DNA of 64,000 nucleotides from contig CBINFS010000005.1 in assembly GCA_966250015.1 (NCBI GenBank), positions 62,001 through 126,000 of the forward strand. The letters run 5' to 3'. Position numbers and translations under genes: made by a program. Positions within the stretch are counted from its first letter, which is position 1; each line of letters opens with the position of its first letter. Under the pieces are notes generated by a model that saw only the letters and a list, made by a program, of their open reading frames with translations, was not told the origin of the DNA and ran no database searches. Of the stretch, positions 1 through 9,277 are shown in pieces. The stretch is from CBINFS01 sp966250015 (lineage in GTDB: Bacteria; Bacteroidota; Rhodothermia; Rhodothermales; DASSAV01).

Positions 1-1062
1 GAGCGCATCGCCGAATCAGGAGAGCTGAAAGAAAAAATCAAGGTCCTGGGGGAGCGAGCCTCCAGGGCTGAGGCGCAGGTGCAGGAGCTTTTGCTCGAAA
101 TACCCAACCTGCCCCATCCCAGCGTTCCCTATGGCCGGACGTCAGCCGATAACCAGGAGCTCTTCGTTGAAGGGGAAGCCCCCGAGTTCGACTTCGAGCC
201 ACTGCCGCACTGGGAGCTCGCACTCAAACACGGGATCATCGATTTCGAGCGCGGCGCCAAGGTTACCGGCGCCGGTTTTCCGTTTTACATCGGTAAAGGC
301 GCCCGCCTGCAACGCGCACTGATCAATTTCTTTCTCGACGTCGCTATTCAGGAAGGTGGATATACAGAAATCCAACCTCCCATCCTGATCAACGAGGACA
401 GTGCGAGAGGGACTGGCCAGCTTCCGGACAAGGAAGACCTGATGTACGAGGTGACCCGTGACGGCTTCTATCTTGTCCCGACTGCCGAAGTGCCTGTTAC
501 GAACTTCCATCGCGACGACATTCTCGACGAGGAGCAGCTTCCCGTCCGTTACTGCGCCTACACCCCCTGTTTCCGCAGGGAAGCCGGATCATATGGTAAG
601 GACGTCCGCGGTTTGAACCGCCTGCACCAGTTCGACAAGGTCGAGCTCGTCCAGTACGTGCATCCGGAGAAGAGCTACGAGGCGCTGGAAACGATGGTTC
701 AGGATGCGGAGCGTCCACTCCGGCTGCTGAACATGCGATACCGCCGTCTCCTGATGTGTACGGGCGACATGGGCTTTACCCAGGCGAAAAAGTACGACGT
801 CGAGGTGTGGAGCGCAGGCCAGCAGCGCTGGCTCGAAGTCTCGTCAGTTTCCAATTTCGAGTCGTTCCAGGCGAGGCGCGCCGGCATCCGCTACCGGCCT
901 GCCGACCGGTCCAAGCCGGTATACGTCCATACGCTCAACGGAAGCGGCCTCGCGCTGCCCCGCATGGTGGCCGCCATTCTCGAGAATGGACAGCAAAAGG
1001 ACGGATCGATCGTCATTCCGGTTGCCCTTCAGAGCTACACGGGTTTCAAGACGATCGGGTGA
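1..1062 (+). CDS. serS: Seryl-tRNA synthetase, 3' part (start lies outside the window)
   Basis: Charges tRNA-Ser with serine in the cytoplasm. The frame is open from base 1, so the gene is cut by the window edge; 353 residues are visible. The first residues (rich in E, K, A, Q) belong to the N-terminal coiled-coil arm that grips the tRNA. The class II catalytic core follows: motif 1 region (GFPFYIGKGARLQRAL), motif 2 with CFRREAGSYGKD, and motif 3 NGSGLALPRMV close to the C-terminus, as in bacterial SerRS. The gene ends 9 bases before the stop of the convergent oxidoreductase gene, and I see no terminator hairpin between them. Identification is secure. Confidence 0.97.
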   Translation, partial: ERIAESGELKEKIKVLGERASRAEAQVQELLLEIPNLPHPSVPYGRTSADNQELFVEGEAPEFDFEPLPHWELALKHGIIDFERGAKVTGAGFPFYIGKGARLQRALINFFLDVAIQEGGYTEIQPPILINEDSARGTGQLPDKEDLMYEVTRDGFYLVPTAEVPVTNFHRDDILDEEQLPVRYCAYTPCFRREAGSYGKDVRGLNRLHQFDKVELVQYVHPEKSYEALETMVQDAERPLRLLNMRYRRLLMCTGDMGFTQAKKYDVEVWSAGQQRWLEVSSVSNFESFQARRAGIRYRPADRSKPVYVHTLNGSGLALPRMVAAILENGQQKDGSIVIPVALQSYTGFKTIG

Positions 1063-1071
1063 TCTCCTAAT

Positions 1072-2493
1072 CTACCGGTCGAAGTCCTTCAGCACGGTGC
1101 GGGCGGCGTGATATCCGCACATACCGTGTACGCCGCCTCCCGGCGGTGTCGATGACGAGCACAAATAAACCCCCTTGAGGGGAGTACGGTACGGATTGAG
1201 AAGGGGCACCGGGCGTGCGACGAGCTGAAGGAAATTCGCCCGTCCGCCATTCAGATCGCCGCCGATCATGTTGGCATTGTCCTGCTCGATCCGGCGCGGT
1301 CCGGTCGACGTCCGTGCCAGGACGTGGTCCCTGAACCCGGGAGCATACCGCTCGATCTGTCGCTCGATCCTTTCCGTCATGTCGACGTCGGAGCCGTGCG
1401 GCACGTGGCAGTACGCCCAGGCGGTATGCCGACCGGCAGGGGCACGTGAAGCGTCAAAAATGGAGTTTTGAGCAAGTAGAACGAATGGCCGCTCCGGAGG
1501 CCTTCCCTCTGTTACCTCCTGTTCGGACTGGCATATCTCTTCGTACGTCCCGCCGAGGTGGACGGTCGCTGCTCTCCTGCATTCAGCCGAACGCCAGGGT
1601 ATGGGACCTGAAAGCGCGTAGTCAACTTTGAAGGCGCCTGCCCCGTAGCGGTAACGCTTGAGCAACCGTTCGTACCAGCCCGGTAACCGCTCTCCGGCCA
1701 ACTGTAAAAACTGCCGGGGCGTGACGTCGAGCAGGCGTGCCTTGCGGGCGCCGAGTTCATCCAGGTCCGTGACGCGATGGTTCAGCCCTACGCTCCCGCC
1801 ACTGGCCTTCAGCAACCCCACGAGCGCATTCGTCAGCTCCCGCGCCCCTCCTTTAACCATCGGCCATCCGACCCGGTGCGCCAGGACACCCAGCACGAGG
1901 CCAATCGCAGCCGACGACGCCTCCCCTAAAGAGAGCAACGAGTGTGCGCCTAATCCGGCAAGAAGTGCCTTCGCACGCGTCGATTCGAAATTGGCATCCA
2001 CCAGCCCCTTAATGGACTGAACAGCCTTGAGGCCGAAACGAGCGAAAAGAACAGGATGGCGAGGAAGGTGAATGGGAGGACCGAGGACGTCTGATTCGAG
2101 CAAATCCCAGTTTTCCAACAAAGGGCCCATCAAGCGCTTATACTTCGGGCCGTCGATACCGAGCCCCTCGGCTGTTTCGTCCAGCGAGCGGTAAAGTAAA
2201 ACCGCCGTTCCGTCATCCAGCGGATGTGCAAGCGGGATTTCCGGGTGTACCCACTCCAGCCCGTGCGCTTCGAGCGGTAAAGTCCTGAAAAAGGGACTCC
2301 CGGCGCCAAGGGGATAAATAGACGAGCAATGGTCGTGAATAAAACCAGGCAGGGTGGATTCAGACGACCGCACCCCACCGCCAGGTTCGGCGTTTGCTTC
2401 AACTACATTGACGCGCCAGCCATGCTGCGCAAGCAAAACGGCTGCAGCAAGGCCGTTGGGTCCAGCACCGACGACGACCGCTTCACGATCCAT
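1072..2493 (-). CDS. FAD-dependent oxidoreductase, CrtI/PYROXD2-like
   Basis: A 473-aa flavoprotein of the phytoene-dehydrogenase-like amine oxidase superfamily. The N-terminus carries the dinucleotide-binding motif VVGAGPNGLAAAVLLAQHG (about residues 7-25), followed by the EANAEPGGGVRS stretch that contacts FAD. The C-terminus has GVYLCSSSTPPGGGVHG, the conserved second FAD-binding block of this family. No signal peptide or membrane helix is evident. It lies 14 bases downstream of a long acyl-CoA dehydrogenase gene on the same strand, so the two flavoenzymes are probably co-transcribed. No other carotenoid gene is nearby, so a carotenoid desaturase role is not supported; the substrate is unknown. 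Confidence 0.85.
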   Translation of the reverse strand: MDREAVVVGAGPNGLAAAVLLAQHGWRVNVVEANAEPGGGVRSSESTLPGFIHDHCSSIYPLGAGSPFFRTLPLEAHGLEWVHPEIPLAHPLDDGTAVLLYRSLDETAEGLGIDGPKYKRLMGPLLENWDLLESDVLGPPIHLPRHPVLFARFGLKAVQSIKGLVDANFESTRAKALLAGLGAHSLLSLGEASSAAIGLVLGVLAHRVGWPMVKGGARELTNALVGLLKASGGSVGLNHRVTDLDELGARKARLLDVTPRQFLQLAGERLPGWYERLLKRYRYGAGAFKVDYALSGPIPWRSAECRRAATVHLGGTYEEICQSEQEVTEGRPPERPFVLLAQNSIFDASRAPAGRHTAWAYCHVPHGSDVDMTERIERQIERYAPGFRDHVLARTSTGPRRIEQDNANMIGGDLNGGRANFLQLVARPVPLLNPYRTPLKGVYLCSSSTPPGGGVHGMCGYHAARTVLKDFDR

Positions 2494-2507
2494 GGATTCA
2501 CCTGGCC

Positions 2508-4523
2508 TCAGGATCCATGCTGTGATCCGGCGGCCGTACTCGACTCATACACACTCGCGGCATTACCGGGAAACTGCTGGATGTGCTCGACCGGTACGGT
2601 CTTCCCTTTACCTTTTGCCACAGGCGAGGCCTCGTGGATGTAGAAATCCTCGTCGGGTAGAGTGTCGCTGTGCTTTCTCGCCGCTTCAGCCGCACGCCGC
2701 ATGCTGGCGTCGGCATTCTTTTTCAGGCTCCGGATGTTCTTCGCGATCTCCAGCTCCACCAGGTCGAAGAAGTGTTCAAATGCAGCGCGATCCCGTTCGA
2801 ACGCTGCCCCCGATTCTCCCCTACGAATCTGAACATCCATTTTGCTCAAGGCGCACGACAGTGCAAACAGATAGATCGCATTGTCGGCGATACGTGCCTG
2901 TACCGCCTGACGACGAATAATTTCCTCTCTGTGTCGCTTGCTGGTCAGCTTGAAATGATGCGTATGCTGCCCAACCAGGTTTGCCAGCCGCTGCGCCCAT
3001 TCGGCAAGCTCGGGAACGACCGAATCGATGGATGGAGTCGCCGCACGTACACCCAGGAAAAGCTCCGCAGCCAGCGGAACCGCCCTTTTTAGAATATCGA
3101 GGTTGAGACCGTTCGATAGGAGCCGCGACACATTCGAGCGGACGTCTTGACCGGCATCCCACGAAAAAGCCTGCCGTATACCGATCATCTGCTCGGCAAG
3201 CTGTTTACCGCCATACGCAAAGATGAACGACTGCATCACTTCGTTAGCCCCCTCGACGATGCGGTGGATCCGGTTATCCCGCCACGAACGTTCGATCTCG
3301 TGCTCAGTCATGAAGCCTTCACCGCCCATGAGCTGGAGCACGTCGTCGATGATCTGCCAGCCGAAGTGCGAGCAAAACACCTTCGTGATCGCCGTCTCGA
3401 CCATGATGTCCTTGTCGCCCCGGTCGAGCATGCCCGTCGCCATGTAAAGCATGGCGTCCATGGCATAGGTATAGGCGGCCATGGCGGCAATCTTTTGCTG
3501 GACCAGCTCGAAATCGGCGAGAGGACGCCCGAATTGGTAGCGGGTCTGCACCCACTTGATCCCCTGGTCCATCGCCTGTTTTGCCGCTCCTACCACGCCG
3601 GCCGAAAGCGTACACCGCCCGTAGTTGAGGCACGTCAGGGCCACCGTAAGACCTTTCCCCTCTTTGAAAAGCAGGTTCTCCTTCGGCACCTTCACGTTTG
3701 TAAAGCGGATTCTCGCCTGCCAGGTGCCCCGTATACCGGACTTACTCCGGTTCTGCTGAAAGACCTCGACGCCTTCCATGTCCGGCGTACAGATCAGCGC
3801 CGTCACCGCATCCTGCAGCTCGCCCGTTTTCGGATCCGGTAAACGCTGCTTGGCCATGACGGTGAACATTCCACTGATCCCGCCGGACGTGCTCCACTTT
3901 TTCTCGCCGTTGAGCACGTAACAGCTTTCTTCCTCAATCCATTCACACCGTGTTTCCTGTCCGGCGGCGTCCGACCCGGCGTTTGGCTCCGACAGGCAAA
4001 AAGCCGAGAGGTATTCGTGGGCGACGCCCGGAAGGAATCGGGCTTTCTGGTCTTCCGTACCGAACAGCATGATCGCCCGGCACCCGATGGACTGGTGGGC
4101 GGATACCACGACGGCCGTCGAGGCACAATACCGGCCAATCAGTTCCAGCACCCGATTGTAGCTGGTCACCCCGAACCCGAGTCCGCCGTACTCCCTGGGG
4201 ATCGTCAACCCCATGACCCCCATGCTGAACAACCGATCAAAAACAAACGGCGGGATGGCCTGCTCCTTGTCAATCTGAATGGCGGGGTGCTCGTGCTTGA
4301 GGTAGGCCTCCAGAGTTTCCAGCAGCTCGTCACACTGCTCCCGCTCTTCTCGTGACTCCTCCGGGTAAGGGAATATGAGATCCTCTCGAAATCGACCCCA
4401 GAAAAGGTTCTTGACGAAACCCATTTCTGAAGGTTCAGGACCCAGCATCACCTCGATGTCCCGGATCATCTGCCGGTCCTTTACGTCGACGTTCTTGAGA
4501 CTGCTAAAACCCGGACTGGACAT
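2508..4523 (-). CDS. Acyl-CoA dehydrogenase, long form with C-terminal extension
   Basis: Oxidises an acyl-CoA thioester to the trans-2-enoyl-CoA with FAD, a beta-oxidation step. The 671 residues are well above the roughly 380 of a basic acyl-CoA dehydrogenase. There is an N-terminal extension of about 75 residues and a C-terminal alpha-helical extension of over 200, resembling VLCAD/ACAD9-type enzymes. The core shows CLSEPNAGSDAAG (about 176-188), the WSTSGG stretch and RIVEGANEVMQSF, where Glu424 matches the usual catalytic base. It is the upstream gene of a pair with the FAD oxidoreductase. Chain-length preference cannot be read from the sequence. Confidence 0.92.
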   Translation of the reverse strand: MSSPGFSSLKNVDVKDRQMIRDIEVMLGPEPSEMGFVKNLFWGRFREDLIFPYPEESREEREQCDELLETLEAYLKHEHPAIQIDKEQAIPPFVFDRLFSMGVMGLTIPREYGGLGFGVTSYNRVLELIGRYCASTAVVVSAHQSIGCRAIMLFGTEDQKARFLPGVAHEYLSAFCLSEPNAGSDAAGQETRCEWIEEESCYVLNGEKKWSTSGGISGMFTVMAKQRLPDPKTGELQDAVTALICTPDMEGVEVFQQNRSKSGIRGTWQARIRFTNVKVPKENLLFKEGKGLTVALTCLNYGRCTLSAGVVGAAKQAMDQGIKWVQTRYQFGRPLADFELVQQKIAAMAAYTYAMDAMLYMATGMLDRGDKDIMVETAITKVFCSHFGWQIIDDVLQLMGGEGFMTEHEIERSWRDNRIHRIVEGANEVMQSFIFAYGGKQLAEQMIGIRQAFSWDAGQDVRSNVSRLLSNGLNLDILKRAVPLAAELFLGVRAATPSIDSVVPELAEWAQRLANLVGQHTHHFKLTSKRHREEIIRRQAVQARIADNAIYLFALSCALSKMDVQIRRGESGAAFERDRAAFEHFFDLVELEIAKNIRSLKKNADASMRRAAEAARKHSDTLPDEDFYIHEASPVAKGKGKTVPVEHIQQFPGNAASVYESSTAAGSQHGS

Positions 4524-4706
4524 GGCTACCCCTCCTGATAATCAGCTCTTTATCCAAATAGATCCTCAGCACAGTACAGTCGTCACGCCGGACATTTACC
4601 CTAATGTGAAGAATTAAGCAAGACGAGTCCAAGAAAGTAACGAATAGAGGACGCTTGCATACCTGCACGACTTGAGGACGAGGCAAACGCAAATGGGCGC
4701 ACAGCT

Positions 4707-6146
4707 TTACTTCTTGCCCACGTCTGAGCTGACATCGAGCCTGTACGTCTTACGTGCAAGATCATAGGCCAGGGCGCGCGCCATCCTTTCGGCATCTTGC
4801 ATGTCGATAATGTGACGCGCCACCATTCGGGCGAGCATGACAGCGTCGATGCGCCTGGACAGGTCGTGCCTCGCCGGTATCGAACAGAATGCCCGCGTGT
4901 CGTCGTTGAACCCGGCGGTATTGTAGATGCCGGCCGTTTCGGTCGTCTGCTGCCGGAACCGGGTCATCCCCTCGATGCTGTCGTGGAACCACCAGGGCGG
5001 ACCCAACCGCAGAGCGGGATAGTGCCCCGCAAGCGGCGCCAGCTCTCGTGAGTAAGTCGACTCATCGAGCGTGAAAAGAATGAGCGTGAATCCAGGATCG
5101 TTCCCGTACGCATTCAGCAGCTCGTAGAGGTTTCTCGTGAACTCGGTTTGCACCGGTATGTCCGCGCCCTTGTCCGGCCCGAACCGCTCGTAAATGAACC
5201 GGTTGTGGTTTCGGAAAGAGCCTGAGTGGAGCTGCATGACGAGCCCATCCTCAGTGCTCATTCGGGCCATCTCCATCAGCATGTGGGCCTGGAAAAGTGC
5301 CTCGTCTTCCTCCGTTACATCCCCTTTCATCGCTTTCCGGAACAACCGCTCGGCCTCGTCCTCAGTCAGCCGGTGTGTGTACGGCACGACCACTGCGTGA
5401 TCCGTTGCCACGGCCCCGTTCGACCGGAAGTATTTCCTGCGTTCCCATAGAGCTTCAAGAAAATCAACAAACCGCTCGATCTGAACCCCGGAGACTTCTT
5501 GAAGGGCGGCAATATGTTTCCGCCACTCGGGTGAGTGAATATTCATCACGGCATCGGGACGAAACGTTGGGATCACGCGCCCACTCCAGCCAGACTCACG
5601 AATCTTGCGATGATGGGCCAGGTCGTCTGTTGCCGCGTCCGTCGTGCTCAGCACCTCGATGTTGAACCGCTCAAACAGGGCGCGGGGCAGGTACTCGGGA
5701 GAACGAAGCTTTTCATCGATCTCGTCATAGATCCGCATTGCAGAGTCATGGTCAAGCTTTACCCGGATGCCGAACACTTCGAACAGTTCGTGTGTGAGCC
5801 ATGCGCCGGTTGGCGTTCCGGCGAACAGGTAGAAGTGGTCTCCAAAGATCTGCCAGATCTTTCGTTTATCGGTTTCTACAGACGTACCGTCGCGAGTGGG
5901 AATGCCCAGCGCTTCGAGGGGGATGCCCTGCGAGTAGAGCATCCGGAAAATGTAGTGGTCGGGTATAAGAATGAGCGACGTGGGCTCCGGAAACGGCTCG
6001 TTTTCTGCCAGCAACGCCGGATCTACGTGCCCGTGAGGGGCAACGATGGGAAGGTCTTTTGTGCCCTCATACAGCGTTCGGGCGATTCTGCGAAGTGTCG
6101 GATCGGAATCGAAGTATCGGTCTTCGTGTAATTCCAGCTTTTCCAT
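4707..6146 (-). CDS. uxaC: Glucuronate (uronate) isomerase
   Basis: Interconverts D-glucuronate and D-fructuronate (or galacturonate and tagaturonate), the entry step of hexuronate breakdown. At 479 aa it has the normal family length. Amidohydrolase-fold signatures are the N-terminal metal-binding PHGHVDP (HxH; E. coli UxaC has HCH), the internal STTDAATDDLAHH, MQLHSGSFRNHN, and GPPWWFHDSIEGM near the C-terminus. It is transcribed leftward just beyond the carB terminator and has no other uronate genes beside it, so it appears to be a stand-alone gene. The HGH variant is the only unusual feature. Confidence 0.93.
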   Translation of the reverse strand: MEKLELHEDRYFDSDPTLRRIARTLYEGTKDLPIVAPHGHVDPALLAENEPFPEPTSLILIPDHYIFRMLYSQGIPLEALGIPTRDGTSVETDKRKIWQIFGDHFYLFAGTPTGAWLTHELFEVFGIRVKLDHDSAMRIYDEIDEKLRSPEYLPRALFERFNIEVLSTTDAATDDLAHHRKIRESGWSGRVIPTFRPDAVMNIHSPEWRKHIAALQEVSGVQIERFVDFLEALWERRKYFRSNGAVATDHAVVVPYTHRLTEDEAERLFRKAMKGDVTEEDEALFQAHMLMEMARMSTEDGLVMQLHSGSFRNHNRFIYERFGPDKGADIPVQTEFTRNLYELLNAYGNDPGFTLILFTLDESTYSRELAPLAGHYPALRLGPPWWFHDSIEGMTRFRQQTTETAGIYNTAGFNDDTRAFCSIPARHDLSRRIDAVMLARMVARHIIDMQDAERMARALAYDLARKTYRLDVSSDVGKK

Positions 6147-6215
6147 GTCAAGGAGTCAAGCACGAGTGCGGTTTATCGAATTGTGTTACGCCTGAAAGGT
6201 CGAGTATGCCTGCAA

Positions 6216-6248
6216 AGAAAAAAAGGGGTATGCGTCGCCGCATACCCC
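6216..6248 (-). terminator. Rho-independent terminator after carB
   Basis: A perfect 10-bp stem, GGGGTATGCG (6225-6234) with CGCATACCCC (6239-6248), has a 4-base loop. Read on the minus strand it is followed by a T-rich tract (plus-strand A run 6216-6224). It sits 24 bases past the carB stop and before uxaC, so carB and uxaC are probably separate transcripts. Confidence 0.9.
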
Positions 6249-6271
6249 GTATTCTTCGATCAAGCCTGGAA

Positions 6272-9103
6272 TTATCGAGACAGGTAAAGATTCCTCATTT
6301 CGTACGGTCGCTGGAAGTGTTCGTCTGTTAGCTCGTCAACGAACACGATCGCCTCACCCGTACTCTTCATCTCCGGTCCAAGCTCTTTTGGCACCTCGGG
6401 AAACTTGTCCCAAGAGAAAACCGGTTGCTTGATCGCAAAACCAGTCAGCTTGGATTCCAGCAGGCCGGCTTCCCGGAAGGTCTTGAGCTTTTCACCCAGC
6501 ATCACCTTCGTGGCGATGTTCGATACGGGCACCTGCGTTGCTTTGGCTACGAAAGGCACCGTCCGCGAGGACCGCGGGTTGGCTTCGATGACGTATACGA
6601 TCTCGTCCTTGACGACCATCTGCACGTTGATCGCCCCGACCACGTTCAGGCGCCGGGAGATTTCCGCAACGTAGCGCTGCACGGTCCGAATCGTGTCCTC
6701 CGAGAGTGAATAGGGCGGAAGGACGGCGGTCGAGTCACCCGAATGGACGCCGGCCGGCTCGATCTGCTGCATGATGCCGGCAATCCACACCTCCTCACCG
6801 TCCGCTACGGCATCGACGTCGATCTCGATCCCGTTTTCGAGGAAAAGGTCGAGCAGAATCAGATTGTCCGGGATCTGCTTGAGAATCCTCCTGACGTATT
6901 GTTCGACCTCTTTCTTGTTGATTGCAATCCGCATTCCCTGTCCGCCGAGCACGTAGCTCGGACGCACGAGAATGGGGTAGCCAATCACTTCGGAAACCTC
7001 GATCGCTTCTGCAACCGTATGCGCCACGCCGTAGGGTGGGAAAGGTATCTCCAGCTCCTTCAGGATCTCCGAGAACTTCCCACGGTCCTCAGCAAGGTCC
7101 AGCATTTCGAAGGACGTGCCGAGGATCCTGATCCCTTTCCGATCAAATTCTCCCGCCAGTTTGAGCGCAGTCTGGCCGCCGAGCTGTACGATCACACCCT
7201 CGGGTTTTTCGTGGTCGATGATGTCCTGCACCCGCTCGCCAAATACAGGCTCGAAGTACAGCTTGTCGGCAACGTCAAAGTCGGTTGAAACCGTCTCGGG
7301 GTTGCAGTTCACCATCAGGGCTTCGTAGCCCATTTCCTTCGCCGCCAGCACGCCGTGGACGCACGAGTAATCGAACTCGATTCCCTGGCCGATCCGGTTC
7401 GGACCGCTACCGAGTATCAATACTTTTTTCCGATCTGAAACTACACTCTCATTTGCCGTCTCGTAGGACGAGTAGTAATAGGGCGTTTGCGCCGGGAACT
7501 CGGCAGCGCAGGTGTCGACAAGCTGATAGGTAGGCAGCACGCCAAGCCGCTTCCTGTACTCGCGGACGTCATCCTCCGTGACGTTGCCGTCCAGCAAATA
7601 GGCAATCTGGCTGTCGGAAAAGCCGTACTGCTTGATTTTGAGTAAAAAGTCGCGATCGATGTTGTGCAGCGCACCTGCCATTCGAATCGCCTTCTCCAGT
7701 TCAACGATGTCGTTGATCTGATAAATGAACCAGGGATCGACCTTCGTCACGTCGGCAATCTCTTCGACGGATGCGCCGAGCTTGAGGGCATTCCTGATCT
7801 GGAGCGTGCGATCCCAGTAGGGTTGTCTGAGGCGGCGGCGCACTTCCTCACGCGACGGGTCTTCTCGATCCGCTCCAAGGCCCGCATAACCCTGTTCGAG
7901 GCTCTGCCACGCTTTCTGAAGGCTCTCGGGGAACGTCCGCCCAATTGCCATCACCTCTCCGACTGCCTTCATCTGGGTCGTGAGCTCTTCGTCGACGCCT
8001 TCGAACTTGTCGAAGTTGAACCGGGGAATCTTCGTGACGACGTAGTCGATGGCCGGTTCGAAGCACGCACTCGTCGTTTTGGTGATTTCATTTGGCAGCT
8101 CGTCGAGCGTGTAGCCGACGGCGAGGCGAGCGGACACCTTGGCGATGGGGTAACCCGTTGCCTTAGAAGCGAGCGCTGAGGACCGCGACACACGCGGGTT
8201 GATCTCGATGGCCACCATCCGACCCGTATGCGGCTCAATGGCAAACTGCACGTTACATCCCCCGGCAAACGTTCCAATCGAGCGCATCATGCGAATCGCC
8301 GCATCGCGCATCTTCTGGTACTGCTTGTCGGTAAGTGTTTGGGCCGGGGCAACCGTCACGGAGTCACCCGTGTGAACCCCCATCGGGTCCAGGTTCTCGA
8401 TGGAGCAGATGATGATGACGTTGTCTTTCGAGTCGCGGAGCAGCTCGAGCTCGAACTCTTTCCAGCCGAAGAGGCACTCCTCGATGAGCACTTCGTGTAC
8501 GGGGGACATTTCCAGGCCGCGCATCACCTTCCGCTCGAACTCTTCCGGCGTCCAGACGATGCCTCCTCCCGTGCCGCCCAGCGTAAAGGACGGACGGATG
8601 ACCACCGGGAGCCCACCGAGCTCCTGGGTGATCTCCTTGGCCTCGAGCAGGCTCTTCGCCACACGGCTGCGGGCCTGATCCACACCGATACGCTCCATCA
8701 GATCACGGAATTTCTGCCGGTCCTCCGTGATCTGGATCGCATCGATGTCGACGCCGATCACTTCGATGCCTTCTCTGGCCCAGAAGCCTTCGTCGTGTAG
8801 AGTCTGCGCAAGGTTGAGTGCAGTCTGACCACCCATCGTGGGTAGCACGGCGTCCGGCTTCTCGAGCGCCACGATCCGCTTGATCATACGCGGTGTGAGC
8901 TCTTCGAGGTAGACTTTGTCCGCCGTCATCGGATCAGTCATGATGGTCGCCGGATTCGAATTGACCAGCACCACCTCGTATCCTTCCGCTCGCAACGCTC
9001 TCGACGCCTGGCTGCCCGAATAGTCGAACTCGCAGGCCTGCCCGATTACGATCGGCCCTGAACCTATCAATAAAATCTTCCGAATGTCAGTTCTTTTTGG
9101 CAT
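6272..9103 (-). CDS. carB: Carbamoyl-phosphate synthase large subunit, lacking the C-terminal MGS-like regulatory domain
   Basis: Makes carbamoyl phosphate from bicarbonate, ammonia (channelled from CarA) and two ATP, for pyrimidine and arginine synthesis. Two homologous ATP-grasp halves are clear. The first starts at MPKRTDIRKILLIGSGPIV and carries NSNPATIMTDP and PTMGGQTALN; the second starts at about residue 560 with LILGSGPNRIGQGIEFDYS and has NCNPETVSTD and VQLGGQTALK. The protein has only 943 residues against about 1,070 in E. coli. It ends shortly after ELGPEMKSTGE with the tail MRNLYLSR, so the allosteric (ornithine/UMP) domain is absent. A real TAA stop and a strong terminator follow, so this is not a frameshift. 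Recalled Bacteroidota CarB proteins are similarly short. Confidence 0.97.
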   Translation of the reverse strand: MPKRTDIRKILLIGSGPIVIGQACEFDYSGSQASRALRAEGYEVVLVNSNPATIMTDPMTADKVYLEELTPRMIKRIVALEKPDAVLPTMGGQTALNLAQTLHDEGFWAREGIEVIGVDIDAIQITEDRQKFRDLMERIGVDQARSRVAKSLLEAKEITQELGGLPVVIRPSFTLGGTGGGIVWTPEEFERKVMRGLEMSPVHEVLIEECLFGWKEFELELLRDSKDNVIIICSIENLDPMGVHTGDSVTVAPAQTLTDKQYQKMRDAAIRMMRSIGTFAGGCNVQFAIEPHTGRMVAIEINPRVSRSSALASKATGYPIAKVSARLAVGYTLDELPNEITKTTSACFEPAIDYVVTKIPRFNFDKFEGVDEELTTQMKAVGEVMAIGRTFPESLQKAWQSLEQGYAGLGADREDPSREEVRRRLRQPYWDRTLQIRNALKLGASVEEIADVTKVDPWFIYQINDIVELEKAIRMAGALHNIDRDFLLKIKQYGFSDSQIAYLLDGNVTEDDVREYRKRLGVLPTYQLVDTCAAEFPAQTPYYYSSYETANESVVSDRKKVLILGSGPNRIGQGIEFDYSCVHGVLAAKEMGYEALMVNCNPETVSTDFDVADKLYFEPVFGERVQDIIDHEKPEGVIVQLGGQTALKLAGEFDRKGIRILGTSFEMLDLAEDRGKFSEILKELEIPFPPYGVAHTVAEAIEVSEVIGYPILVRPSYVLGGQGMRIAINKKEVEQYVRRILKQIPDNLILLDLFLENGIEIDVDAVADGEEVWIAGIMQQIEPAGVHSGDSTAVLPPYSLSEDTIRTVQRYVAEISRRLNVVGAINVQMVVKDEIVYVIEANPRSSRTVPFVAKATQVPVSNIATKVMLGEKLKTFREAGLLESKLTGFAIKQPVFSWDKFPEVPKELGPEMKSTGEAIVFVDELTDEHFQRPYEMRNLYLSR

Positions 9104-9169
9104 TTCAATGCGCTTCGTGTATACCCCCTTTTACTCCCCGTTCAACACTTTATCAGCCCAGCCCTTCCG

Positions 9170-9205
9170 AAAAAAACCCGTTCGGGCTTAAAAAGCCTGA
9201 ACGGG
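9170..9205 (-). terminator. Terminator-like hairpin between carA and carB
   Basis: The arms CCCGTTCGGGCTT (9177-9189) and AAGCCTGAACGGG (9193-9205) pair over 13 bp with one G-T wobble. The plus-strand run of seven A (9170-9176) gives a U-tract on the minus strand, the direction of carA and carB. It lies 72 bases past the carA stop and 66 bases before the carB start. It could end or attenuate read-through from carA into carB, so carB may need its own promoter. Confidence 0.8.
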
Positions 9206-9277
9206 CCGACAAATTCTTTTAGTCCCATCACTAACGGTAAACGTTGGTCCTGTTCGTACCCTTGTCAAGTGCCGGAA

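Noticed and set aside
6272..6300. Frameshift or premature stop truncating carB
   Set aside because: The tail MRNLYLSR agrees with the short CarB ends I recall from Bacteroidota, and a proper terminator follows at once.
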